Source: Peptococcaceae bacterium
Lineage (GTDB): Bacteria > Bacillota > Desulfitobacteriia > Desulfitobacteriales > Syntrophobotulaceae
Direction: 5' to 3'
Assembly (NCBI GenBank): GCA_009778595.1
Contig: WRJI01000001.1
Span: 1-64,000 of the forward strand
Length of the DNA: 64,000 bases
The position numbers and the translations under genes were made by a program. Shown one piece after another: positions 55,431 to 64,000 of the stretch; position 1 is the stretch's first letter; each line of letters begins with the position of its first letter. The notes below the pieces were generated by a model. The model saw nothing but the letters and a program-made list of their open reading frames with translations. It was not told the origin of the DNA and did not search any database.

Positions 55431-57515
55431 TTACTGCCCCAGCCATGCGCTGAGCATCGCCAGCAACCCATCCCAATTTATCAAGAAAGGCGCGATAATC
55501 AGCGAAATCGTCCCCATGACCTTAATCAACGCGTTTAGCGACGGCCCCGCTGTATCCTTAAAAGGATCCCCCACAGTATCGCCGATAACAGCCGCGGCAT
55601 GGGTCGGCGTACCTTTGCCGCCCTTATACCCTTTCTCGATGAACTTCTTTGCGTTATCCCAAGCCCCGCCGGCGTTCGCCATAAAGATCGCCATCAGGAA
55701 CCCGGACACCGTCCCTCCGGCCAACATTCCTCCCAAAGCCATTTTGCCCAGGAGAAGCGCCACCAACAAAGGCGTCCCCACAGCCAACAACCCGGGAACA
55801 ATCATCTGACGGATCGCGGCTTTTGTCGAAATATCAACACAAGCGGCATAATCCGCTTTCGCTTTTCCTTCCATCAACCCAGGAATCTCCTTGAACTGCC
55901 GACGCACCTCAGCGATCATCTCAAAAGCCGCCTTACTCACAGCCTGCATACAATAAGCAGAGAACAGAAACGGCAACGCTGCCCCGATAAACACACCGAT
56001 AATCGTCACCGGTTCCAGAATATTAATAACCTCCAGACCCGCCAGCCCTTTAAAAGCGTGGAAAAGCGCCAACGCCGTAATCGCCGCCGACCCAATCGCG
56101 AACCCTTTCGCCACTGCCGCTGTGGTGTTTCCCACAGCATCCAACTCATCCGTGGTTTCACGGACACTCGGCTCCAACTCGGCCATCTCCGCGATACCGC
56201 CGGCGTTGTCGGCCACAGGACCAAAAGAATCGATAGCCACAATGATCCCCGCCGTCGACAACATAGCCATAGCCGCGACAGCGATGCCATAGACTCCGGC
56301 CAACTCGAAAGAAGCCCAAGTCGCGATACAAATGGTAATAACCGGCGCGGCCGTACTCTTCAGACCCACAGATAAACCGGTAATAATATTCGTCGCCGGT
56401 CCTGTCTCAGAAGCCTCGGCAATCGAACGGGCCGGCTTTCTTTTGCTGGATGTGAAATGCTCGGTAATAAGGCCGATGGCGATATTCACCAACAACCCGC
56501 AAACAACAGCACCAAAAACCCGCATAGGGGACACCATCAAACCTTCAACTTCGAACTCGGCAGGGAGGAGCCAGAAAACAAGGCCCAGAGACCCCAGCGC
56601 CGTCAAAATATTGGTCCCCCACAACCCTCTGTTCAGAGCCATCTGGGGATTCGCTTTTTCCCCGGTACGAACCAGGAAACAAGCCGCAATCGAGCTCAGA
56701 AGCCCGACCACCCCGATCATAATAAACAAGGCGGCACCTTGCCATAGGTTCCCTGTCAGAAATATCGCGCCAATCAACATCCCGGCAATCGCCGTGGCCG
56801 CGTAAGATTCGAACAAATCGGCGCCCATACCGGCCGTATCCCCAACGTTATCCCCAACATTATCGGCGATAACCGCGGGGTTACGGGGATCATCCTCAGG
56901 AATACCGGCCTCAACCTTGCCCACAAGATCCGCCCCCACATCAGCCGCCTTGGTATAAATACCGCCGCCGACGCGGGCAAACAACGCAATCGCGCTGGCG
57001 CCAAAAGCAAAAGAATTAATAATTTCCGCATCCTTAAACAATAAGAACAACCCGGCCACACCCAGAAGTCCCAACGCCGCCACAGACAGCCCCATAACAG
57101 CACCGCCCCTGAAAGAAACCCCCAAAGCTTTATTCAGGCTTGTCCTGGCCGCTTCGGTTGTCCGCGCGTTCGCTCTGGTCGTAACACTCATCCCGATATA
57201 GCCGGCCACCGCCGACAGTACAGAACCGGCCAGGAATGAAACAGCTGTCTTCCAGCCGATTTCCCAACCCCTCTCACTCAACCCGATTAAAACCAGCAGT
57301 CCGGTAAAAATCACCGCAACAAACGGAATCAGCGTCCTGTACTGCCGATTCAAAAAAGCCATAGCCCCTTCCTGAATCGCCTTAGAAATCTCCTGCATCT
57401 TTTCGTTCCCGGGACTTTTACGCATCACGTTGGAAACAAAAAAACCCGCCATCAGCAAGCCAATCAAGCCGACAACGACACCCACCCAAGGGGCATAACT
57501 ATCCACCCATACCAT
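55431..57515 (-). CDS. hppA: Membrane-bound ion-translocating pyrophosphatase, K+-dependent type
   Basis: GGGIYTKAADVGADLVGKVEAGIPEDDPRNPAVIADNVGDNVGDTAGMGADLFESY...GNTTAAVAKGFAIGSA...GDTVGDPFKDTAGPSLN. Confidence 0.96.
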   Translation of the reverse strand: MVWVDSYAPWVGVVVGLIGLLMAGFFVSNVMRKSPGNEKMQEISKAIQEGAMAFLNRQYRTLIPFVAVIFTGLLVLIGLSERGWEIGWKTAVSFLAGSVLSAVAGYIGMSVTTRANARTTEAARTSLNKALGVSFRGGAVMGLSVAALGLLGVAGLFLLFKDAEIINSFAFGASAIALFARVGGGIYTKAADVGADLVGKVEAGIPEDDPRNPAVIADNVGDNVGDTAGMGADLFESYAATAIAGMLIGAIFLTGNLWQGAALFIMIGVVGLLSSIAACFLVRTGEKANPQMALNRGLWGTNILTALGSLGLVFWLLPAEFEVEGLMVSPMRVFGAVVCGLLVNIAIGLITEHFTSSKRKPARSIAEASETGPATNIITGLSVGLKSTAAPVITICIATWASFELAGVYGIAVAAMAMLSTAGIIVAIDSFGPVADNAGGIAEMAELEPSVRETTDELDAVGNTTAAVAKGFAIGSAAITALALFHAFKGLAGLEVINILEPVTIIGVFIGAALPFLFSAYCMQAVSKAAFEMIAEVRRQFKEIPGLMEGKAKADYAACVDISTKAAIRQMIVPGLLAVGTPLLVALLLGKMALGGMLAGGTVSGFLMAIFMANAGGAWDNAKKFIEKGYKGGKGTPTHAAAVIGDTVGDPFKDTAGPSLNALIKVMGTISLIIAPFLINWDGLLAMLSAWLGQ

Positions 57516-57587
57516 TTTCCCTGTTACCTCCTCGCTATTATTCGCTTAGCGCCTTCTCATGTTCCTATGTTCTCACCTGGCGTGTGA

Positions 57588-57624
57588 AAGATCCGAGGTT
57601 GCATCTCGCAAAACCTCAGATCTT
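57588..57624 (-). terminator. Intrinsic terminator-like hairpin (secG)
   Basis: AAGATCCGAGGTT ... AACCTCAGATCTT stem with one mismatch. Confidence 0.65.
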
Positions 57625-57629
57625 AATTT

Positions 57630-57890
57630 TTAGAAAGTTCCCGTAAAGAAACATAATCCCAAAGAGCTCACCAAAAAAACAACGGCACACGCGATACTCA
57701 GCTTCGACAAGAAGGCGTCCATCCCCTTGGCCTTTTTACTGCCAAAAAGCTGTTCACTGGCACCGGCAATGCTGCCGGAAAGCCCCGCGGATTTTCCCGA
57801 CTGCAACAAAACTGTGGCAATAAGCCCAATGGAAGCAATCGCAAGCAATACCAAACAAATAATCGACATGACATCATTCAACACGCTCAC
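57630..57890 (-). CDS. secG: Preprotein translocase subunit SecG
   Basis: LLAIASIGLIATVLLQSGKSAGLSGSIAGASEQLFGSKKAKGMDAFLSKL. Confidence 0.92.
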   Translation of the reverse strand: MSVLNDVMSIICLVLLAIASIGLIATVLLQSGKSAGLSGSIAGASEQLFGSKKAKGMDAFLSKLSIACAVVFLVSSLGLCFFTGTF

Positions 57891-57939
57891 CCCTTTCAGA
57901 CGAATTCATTCTATCACAAGACTTATCAATTGACAATTC

Positions 57940-59781
57940 TCAACTGTCAACCGCCAGTTGCTCAGACTCCGCCTGACGGATTCGAGCCCTGATACCGCGA
58001 ATCTTGCAATCCTTCATTGACGACAACACCAAATCAACATCCTGGCGCGGCACCTCAAAGAACGACCTTCGTTCCGCAACGGAAATCTTCCCGATCTTCT
58101 TCCCCGGCAATCCCGTCTCACCGGCAATCGCACCCACAATATGCCCCGCGTTAACTTTATGAAAACTCCCAAGATCCACTGTCAACCGAACCATGTCCTG
58201 TCTGTTCCGACAGTCACCCTTGTCATAACTGTTGAAACCGGCATTGCTCCCACGGGTTCCGTCCCAACCCCCATAACGCCCTACCTTAACTGCCGATTGG
58301 TAAGCGGTTCTGGTATCAACCGTCCGCCCGCTGTTTCCATAATTGTCAACAGCCAACTGGCGGCTACCCGACTGTTTCGCCGTGCTGTCAACGAATTTGT
58401 CAACGAATTTGTCAACGGATTTGTCAACGGATTTCTCAACGGATTTGTCAGCCGATTTCCCTTGTCTGGACACACAAACCATCTTCATCAAAACCGCCGC
58501 CACCTCTTCCGGCGAAAACCCCTCCTGCACCAACTGATCCACCATACGCGCATGTTCCAACGCCGCCGGTGAATTCAACTCACCGCGAATATCCTCTAAC
58601 AGCTTTATCTCCCGGGTTCTCTCAATATCATGCCGGGACGGCAAAAATTTCCGTACTATCTTGGCCCTCGTAAAACTCTGAATGTTACGTAAATCATATA
58701 ACTGTTTCCGCCCAACCGTCAGCGTAAAAGCCTTTCCATTCTTTCCTGCCCGACCTGTACGACCGATTCTATGAACATAATACTCAATATCCGCCGGAAT
58801 ATCATAATTGAAAACCGCCTCAACATCATCCACATCAATCCCCCGAGCCGCCACATCCGTCGCCACCAGAATCGGGACCGTCCCCCGTTTAAACCCGCTC
58901 ATAACCTGGGTTCTGGTCATCTGGCGCATATCCCCATGCAACCCCGACACCATATACCCCCGCGCCTGAAGCTCCGACACCAGCTCATCCACCTGACGCT
59001 TCGTATTGCAGAACACAATCGATCGTTTCGGGCTATAAGACTCAAGCAACCGACACATCGCGTCAAACTTGCCCCCAAAAGGGACTTCATAATAAAACTG
59101 CTCAATGCTCGGCACCGTCAACTGTTGCCGCACAATTTTAATCATCTCCGGATTTTTCTGATACTGATGGGTAATCGCCACAATCGCCGGCGGCATCGTT
59201 GCCGAGAAAAGGGCCGTCTGCCGCTCCTCCGGCACACTCTCCAGAATGGTTTCCACATCCTCCCGGAACCCCATATTCAGCATCTCATCAGCCTCATCAA
59301 GAACCACCATCTTAAGACAATGCAATCGCAATGTCCCTCGCCGCATATGATCCATAACACGACCCGGCGTCCCAATCACAATATCGGCCCCATACTCAAG
59401 CAACCGAAACTGACGTTCAATGGCTTGACCGCCATAGATCGCGACAATACGGACGCCCCGGCGGAACTTCGCAAACCGGTTCATCTCCTCACAGGCCTGA
59501 ATCGCCAATTCACGTGTAGGGCAAAGCACAAGCACCTGGGGATGCTTATTCCTGAAACGCCCCTCACCCTTCAACTTCAGATCCACCTTCTCAATCGCCG
59601 GGATCCCAAAAGCCGCTGTCTTCCCTGTTCCCGTCTGAGAATACCCGATCACGTCACGACCGTTAAGCAAAAGCGGAATCCCCGCCTGCTGAATCGGCGT
59701 CGCCTCCTCAAACCCCATATCATCCAAAGCCTTCAAAATATCATCCGAGATTCCCAAAGCCAAAAAATTACTGTTCTCCAT
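57940..59781 (-). CDS. deaD: DEAD-box ATP-dependent RNA helicase (DeaD/CshA-like, with C-terminal RNA-binding domain)
   Basis: ATPIQQAGIPLLLNGRDVIGYSQTGTGKTAAFGIPA, PTRELAIQ, TPGRVMDHM, VLDEADEMLNMGF, SATMP, ATDVAARGIDVDDV, HRIGRTGRAGK. Confidence 0.96.
   Translation of the reverse strand: MENSNFLALGISDDILKALDDMGFEEATPIQQAGIPLLLNGRDVIGYSQTGTGKTAAFGIPAIEKVDLKLKGEGRFRNKHPQVLVLCPTRELAIQACEEMNRFAKFRRGVRIVAIYGGQAIERQFRLLEYGADIVIGTPGRVMDHMRRGTLRLHCLKMVVLDEADEMLNMGFREDVETILESVPEERQTALFSATMPPAIVAITHQYQKNPEMIKIVRQQLTVPSIEQFYYEVPFGGKFDAMCRLLESYSPKRSIVFCNTKRQVDELVSELQARGYMVSGLHGDMRQMTRTQVMSGFKRGTVPILVATDVAARGIDVDDVEAVFNYDIPADIEYYVHRIGRTGRAGKNGKAFTLTVGRKQLYDLRNIQSFTRAKIVRKFLPSRHDIERTREIKLLEDIRGELNSPAALEHARMVDQLVQEGFSPEEVAAVLMKMVCVSRQGKSADKSVEKSVDKSVDKFVDKFVDSTAKQSGSRQLAVDNYGNSGRTVDTRTAYQSAVKVGRYGGWDGTRGSNAGFNSYDKGDCRNRQDMVRLTVDLGSFHKVNAGHIVGAIAGETGLPGKKIGKISVAERRSFFEVPRQDVDLVLSSMKDCKIRGIRARIRQAESEQLAVDS
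58385..58455 (-). repeat. In-frame 12-bp tandem repeat in the DEAD-box helicase (VDKS/VDKF)
   Basis: AACGAATTTGTC / AACGGATTTGTC units; protein KSADKSVEKSVDKSVDKFVDKFVD. Confidence 0.92.
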
Positions 59782-60198
59782 AGCTGCCTTTCTCAACAAA
59801 AAATATTTAGGCCGTATGTTTATTGCCTTCCCACAAGTCACAACCGGCACCCCATCAGAAAGCGCCAACGACACTCTTCAACACGACGATCGAGGATATC
59901 GCCGTTGAAGACCGTCGCAATCATGTGACAGCCCGGCAACCACGCGAAAACCACCAACGCGACAAAGCGCCCAACGCGGTTATCACGACGATTGCCATAA
60001 TGCCTCTATGTTGCCGGACATAAGCGGAGACCGACATCCCCGCAAATTGATCTATTTGACACCGAATTATCCCAACCCAGTTATCACAACCGTAAAAACG
60101 ATCCTTAAACACAACAGCAACAAAGGCACGAAACAATCAAGCCTCAACTCAAGATTATAAACCTCAAACATCAGCTTGTCAAATCATTTTTTCTCCAA

Positions 60199-62547
60199 TC
60201 AATTTTTCTCCTTCCACCTCGCTAACTGCAGGGCTAAGGCAGACTCCCCTCCAGATTTATCCTTCCGATCCTGATCCTTCAAATACTTTTGAACCTCACT
60301 CTTGGACGCCCCGCCACCGCCTTCCCCGGCACGGCGCTTCTCAAAGCTCTCCATCCGCTCCCGATGCCCACACACGCAGAAAAACGTTCGTTTCTCCCCT
60401 TCCCCACGCAACTCCATTTTCTTATGACATTGAGGACACCGGGCATTGGTCGACACAGCCACGCTCTTTCTGAACCCGCACTCCCTGTCCGGACAGATCC
60501 GCAGCACCCCTTTTTGCCCGCTTTTCTTGGACGAATTAACTTCCAACAAAAACTTCCCGCACTCAGGACATTTTTCCCGGGTCAAATTATCATGAACATA
60601 TTTCACATCAGAGGCAGCCACAGCAGCCACCAGCTTCGACGCAAACCCACGCATCTCCTTAACAAAAACGGCTTTCTGCGACTTCCCTCGACTGATCAAA
60701 GCCAGCTCCTGCTCCCATCGACCGGTCAAGGCCGCCGACCGGAGATCATCCGGCACCAAACTCATCAGCTGAATCCCTTTTGACGTGGGCACAATCTCCT
60801 TCCCATGACGCTCAACATAGAAAGAAGCAAACAATTTCTCAATAATATCGGCCCGGGTAGCCGGCGTTCCCAACCCGCTGGTGGTCTTCAAGATCGCGCG
60901 GATCTCATCACTCACCTTCATATCCGCCGGACTCTCCATGGCCGTTAGAAGAGTCGCTTCCGTATACCGGGCAGGAGGTTTGGTTTTCCCGGACTCAATG
61001 TCACAAGACCTCAGAACAAGCTTGTCCCCCTTATGAAGTGGCGGAACACCCCCATGTCCTCCGGCAACACCCCACTCCCCCTCATCCTCATCCTCGTCCC
61101 CGCTTCTGTCCTCAGACTCATAGGCAAGCTTCCATCCGGGAGCTACTACCGTCTTCCCCTTGGCATAAAACCGCTCACTCCCTACCGTCACCGTTACCCT
61201 GGTTTCCTCATACTCAAAAACCGGCGACAACACCGCCAGAAACCTCCGAACCACCAAATCATAGACGTGACGCTCCTCAGAAGACAGATTCATCAGCTTA
61301 ACCGGTTCATCAGTGGGAATAATCGCATGATGGTCATTCACCTTACTGTTATTCACAAGATACCGCGTCGACAACGGCCTCGACCGACCCAACCTCAGAG
61401 CCACCTCTCGGTAAGGCCCAATCGCGACACTCTTCAACCGATCCGGCAGTGACGGTACGATATCATCCGTAATATACCTGGAATCCGTCCGCGGGTAAGT
61501 CAGTAATTTGTGCCGTTCATATAATGATTGCATAATATCCAAAGTCTGTTTCGCAGAATACCCATACTTGCGGTTCGCGTCACGTTGAAGCTCCGTCAAA
61601 TCATAAGCGGCAGGAGGACTCTGCGACTTCGGCTGCCTGCTCACATCGGTAACCATCCCCGACAACCCGGCAACCCTTTGCTTGACCGCCTCAGCCTTCG
61701 ATCTGTCAAACAACCGCGACTGGTTGTTCTCCATCCACAAAGCCGCAAACCCGTCGAAACGGGCCTTAATTGTATAAAAATCCTTCGGAACGAAGCTCTT
61801 AATCTCCTGCTCCCTGGCCACAATCATTGCCAGCGTCGGCGTCTGCACCCGCCCCGCCGATAGACTCGCGTTATGCTTGCAAGTCAGAGCCCGTGACACA
61901 TTCAACCCCACCAACCAATCCGCTTCTGCCCGGGCTTCAGCGGATTGAAACAAATTATCGTAATCCCGAGCAGGTTTCAGAGCCTTGAACCCATCCCGCA
62001 CCGCCCGTTCCGTTTGCGACGATATCCAAAGCCGTTTCAATGGTTTATGGCATCCGGCCTTCATCAGAATCCATCGTGCCACAAGTTCCCCCTCCCGCCC
62101 GGCATCGGTGGCGATAATAATCTCTGAAATATCTGCTCGCTTCAGCAACCCCGCAACGACGCTAAACTGCTTCCCGGTCTTCTTAATAATAACCAGCTGC
62201 ATTTTTGGCGGCAACATAGGAAGAGACTCTAGGCTCCAGGTTTTTAAGTTTTTGTCGTAATGCTCCGGATCGGCGAGCGTAACAAGATGCCCCAAAGCCC
62301 AAGTCACAATATAGCGATCCCCGGCCATATACCCCTCTCCGTTTTGCCGACACCCTAGGATCTTGGCGATCTCCCGGCCCACAGAAGGTTTTTCAGCTAA
62401 TACAAGAGACTTGCCCAACCCAATCAACTCACAATCATTCAGCATCATACCCACGCGCCAACCGGCACACAAATACTCATAGCATTTTGGGATAACAGAC
62501 TCTTTCACAGTATACACATTCCGTAAGCAAACAGCAATCGCTCTCAT
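60199..62547 (-). CDS. topB: DNA topoisomerase III (type IA)
   Basis: LVLAEKPSVGREIAKILGC...WALGHLVTLADPEHYD...IIATDAGREGELVARWI...LTYPRTDSRYITDDI; C-terminal Zn-ribbons CPECGKFLLE, CPQCHKKMEL. True start could be internal. Confidence 0.94.
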   Translation of the reverse strand: MRAIAVCLRNVYTVKESVIPKCYEYLCAGWRVGMMLNDCELIGLGKSLVLAEKPSVGREIAKILGCRQNGEGYMAGDRYIVTWALGHLVTLADPEHYDKNLKTWSLESLPMLPPKMQLVIIKKTGKQFSVVAGLLKRADISEIIIATDAGREGELVARWILMKAGCHKPLKRLWISSQTERAVRDGFKALKPARDYDNLFQSAEARAEADWLVGLNVSRALTCKHNASLSAGRVQTPTLAMIVAREQEIKSFVPKDFYTIKARFDGFAALWMENNQSRLFDRSKAEAVKQRVAGLSGMVTDVSRQPKSQSPPAAYDLTELQRDANRKYGYSAKQTLDIMQSLYERHKLLTYPRTDSRYITDDIVPSLPDRLKSVAIGPYREVALRLGRSRPLSTRYLVNNSKVNDHHAIIPTDEPVKLMNLSSEERHVYDLVVRRFLAVLSPVFEYEETRVTVTVGSERFYAKGKTVVAPGWKLAYESEDRSGDEDEDEGEWGVAGGHGGVPPLHKGDKLVLRSCDIESGKTKPPARYTEATLLTAMESPADMKVSDEIRAILKTTSGLGTPATRADIIEKLFASFYVERHGKEIVPTSKGIQLMSLVPDDLRSAALTGRWEQELALISRGKSQKAVFVKEMRGFASKLVAAVAASDVKYVHDNLTREKCPECGKFLLEVNSSKKSGQKGVLRICPDRECGFRKSVAVSTNARCPQCHKKMELRGEGEKRTFFCVCGHRERMESFEKRRAGEGGGGASKSEVQKYLKDQDRKDKSGGESALALQLARWKEKN

Positions 62548-63167
62548 GATCCCATCGCTACAACACTCACCTTCGTCGCGTCAATGCCCAACAACGTCTT
62601 AACAGCGTCCCGGACCCTTGACAACACCTGAGCATCCTGCCCCCCCTCGATCACCACAAGCACCCCTGCAATCTGCGCACGCTGCATAGACTCCAAAACC
62701 GGCCCGCTACCATGACTTACCGCAGTCTCACTGCCCGATTTCTCCGTCGTCAACCTTGTCCCACCCTGAGAATCCGTTTCCCGGGTTTCCCTCTCAACAT
62801 AATTGCTATCGCGAACATATTCACGCACAACCCCTGAATAAAAAGTAATCGTCACATGAACCTTCCCAACTCCCGCCATCTTCTCCAGAGCATCCTTAAC
62901 CTTCTTCTCCAAAACCCTCTCCTCTGCATCCATAGCCTTATCAGCTTCTGTGTCATACCCCGCTAATGCTTCGACCAGAACATCCCCAGACACCCCTTGG
63001 CTCCCCCCTTGGCTCCCCAACCCCATCCCGGAAACCGCCATATTGTTACCACTAGGCTCTTCCTCCTGCGTCGAATTGCCAAACAACAAGACAGCCGCTA
63101 CAACAACGAGCAAGATAATGAGAGGAACCGCTTTCTCAGGAATTTTCGGGATTTTTGGGAACCGCAT
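62544..63167 (-). CDS. spoIIIAG: Stage III sporulation protein AG
   Basis: N-terminal TM AVPLIILLVVVAAVLLFGNS; LEKKVKDALEKMAGVGKVHVTITFYSGVVREYV...AQIAGVLVVIEGGQDAQVLSRVRDAVKTLLGIDATKVSVV. Confidence 0.9.
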   Translation of the reverse strand: MRFPKIPKIPEKAVPLIILLVVVAAVLLFGNSTQEEEPSGNNMAVSGMGLGSQGGSQGVSGDVLVEALAGYDTEADKAMDAEERVLEKKVKDALEKMAGVGKVHVTITFYSGVVREYVRDSNYVERETRETDSQGGTRLTTEKSGSETAVSHGSGPVLESMQRAQIAGVLVVIEGGQDAQVLSRVRDAVKTLLGIDATKVSVVAMGS

Positions 63168-63201
63168 ACGTCATCACCCCTTTCTCGTCAGTAGACAATC
63201 G

Positions 63202-63882
63202 TTACTTTTCCTTAACAACGACCACATCTCGGGACACTTGCAGCACCTCTGACACCTTATCACGCACCAACAACTCCAAACTGGTCATGCTCCTGCCTCC
63301 AGGCTCAGAAGCCCCCGCTCCTGTCTCCGCCCCGCCAATCCCCTCCGCCCCCCCCGCTTCCCCCGCCCCCTCCGTTTCACCCGCCCCACCCGCTTCACCC
63401 GCCCCACCCGTCTCAACTCTCATTATAGGTTCAACCAAATCAATACTTGAAGCTGATTTGTACAAGTCCACACCGATCCGAACAATCGGCGGATAATCCA
63501 TATATCCTTCGCCCTCCCGCCCCAATTCAACCTGTACCTCAGCCCTCACAACAGGAGCCGTACTCTCGGCCACAGATCGGACCTGGGAAACTAAAATCCG
63601 ACGATATTGCTCCCGTACCGCATCCTTCCCCGGATTCGCCGACTGCCCATCCGGCACAACCATCGGCGATTGTGAGACATTTTGAATCCAAGGACGAAAG
63701 ACTTCATCAACAGGCATCCGAAGCACCATGGTAATCGGTTGCAGAACTGCCGCAATCACAAACAATCCCATAATTAAACGAACAAACCCCCGCATGGAAC
63801 TGTTAGGCAGCAGCATCTCCAGAAAAGCCGCCAACAGCAGGATAAACGCCAAATTCCCAATCAAAGACTTAAGAGCATCCAT
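63202..63882 (-). CDS. spoIIIAF: Stage III sporulation protein AF
   Basis: LIGNLAFILLLAAFLEMLLPNSSMRGFVRLIMGLFVIAAVLQPI; position immediately 5' of spoIIIAG. Confidence 0.85.
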   Translation of the reverse strand: MDALKSLIGNLAFILLLAAFLEMLLPNSSMRGFVRLIMGLFVIAAVLQPITMVLRMPVDEVFRPWIQNVSQSPMVVPDGQSANPGKDAVREQYRRILVSQVRSVAESTAPVVRAEVQVELGREGEGYMDYPPIVRIGVDLYKSASSIDLVEPIMRVETGGAGEAGGAGETEGAGEAGGAEGIGGAETGAGASEPGGRSMTSLELLVRDKVSEVLQVSRDVVVVKEK

Positions 63883-64000
63883 CGACTTCCCCCGGCATTC
63901 AACTATGCTGAAAGCATTCAACTGCTGAAAGCATCGTTGACAAGTTCCCGACGCCTGTCACAATAACCACCGTTAAAAAAAACATAACCCCCACAGCCGC

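Noticed and set aside
55599-56375. 258-aa plus-strand ORF
   Set aside because: Antisense to conserved hppA sequence; Arg/His-rich shadow ORF.
58771-59928. 385-aa plus-strand ORF
   Set aside because: Lies antisense to the DEAD-box helicase, whose motifs are all intact on the minus strand; composition (H/R/N/P-rich) is typical of a shadow ORF.
59921-60136. 71-aa ORF between deaD and topB
   Set aside because: No RBS or recognisable domain; more consistent with a non-coding leader.
1-64000. tRNA or rRNA genes
   Set aside because: No cloverleaf-type or rRNA-like conserved sequence recognised on either strand; a dedicated scan (tRNAscan/Infernal) would be needed to be certain.

Overview
This window looks like chromosome from a spore-forming, probably Firmicutes-like bacterium; spoIIIAF and spoIIIAG lie at the right edge. 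From left to right it holds: a compact Tad/Flp pilus cluster with an ECF-like sigma factor; a surface-polysaccharide/aminosugar locus of about 25 kb (rfbA, rfbB, rffA/wecE, a GT2 plus EamA/SMR pair plus GT-C set, O-antigen ligase-like, Wzz-like, Wzx-like, several DegT aminotransferases, two LpxD-like acyltransferases); a Gly/Tyr/His-rich protein; two tandem transmembrane Ser/Thr kinases with G5-like plus ricin-like or LRR ectodomains; a mixed region (GT4, nadE, AAA/PD-(D/E)XK protein, tagA-like, mutY, rpsT, CPBP protease, DNA glycosylase, DUF3224-like/Gln-rich repeat protein, MGMT-like protein, amidohydrolase); a secreted protein/MacB-like ABC cluster with an OmpR-type regulator; and hppA, secG, a DEAD-box helicase, topB, spoIIIAG and spoIIIAF. 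The most unusual feature is a dispersed intergenic repeat of about 95-116 bp with five full copies (7068-7162, 26783-26898, 37388-37489, 43803-43904, 46150-46259) and degenerate relics. Each copy is [TTAG + small triloop hairpin] - conserved A-rich core AACAAGAAAATCCACATTCTGAAT - variable number of CTGAATA heptads - [GC-rich triloop hairpin + mostly TTAG]. Both hairpins show compensatory stem changes between copies, and the copies form two subfamilies that occur as inverted pairs. I found no transposase in the window. A second theme is frequent short in-frame tandem repeats inside otherwise ordinary proteins (MutY, DEAD-box helicase, response regulator, SpoIIIAF, a GT-C-like protein, the Q-rich protein). 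All assignments come from reading the sequence and translations; no database search was run.
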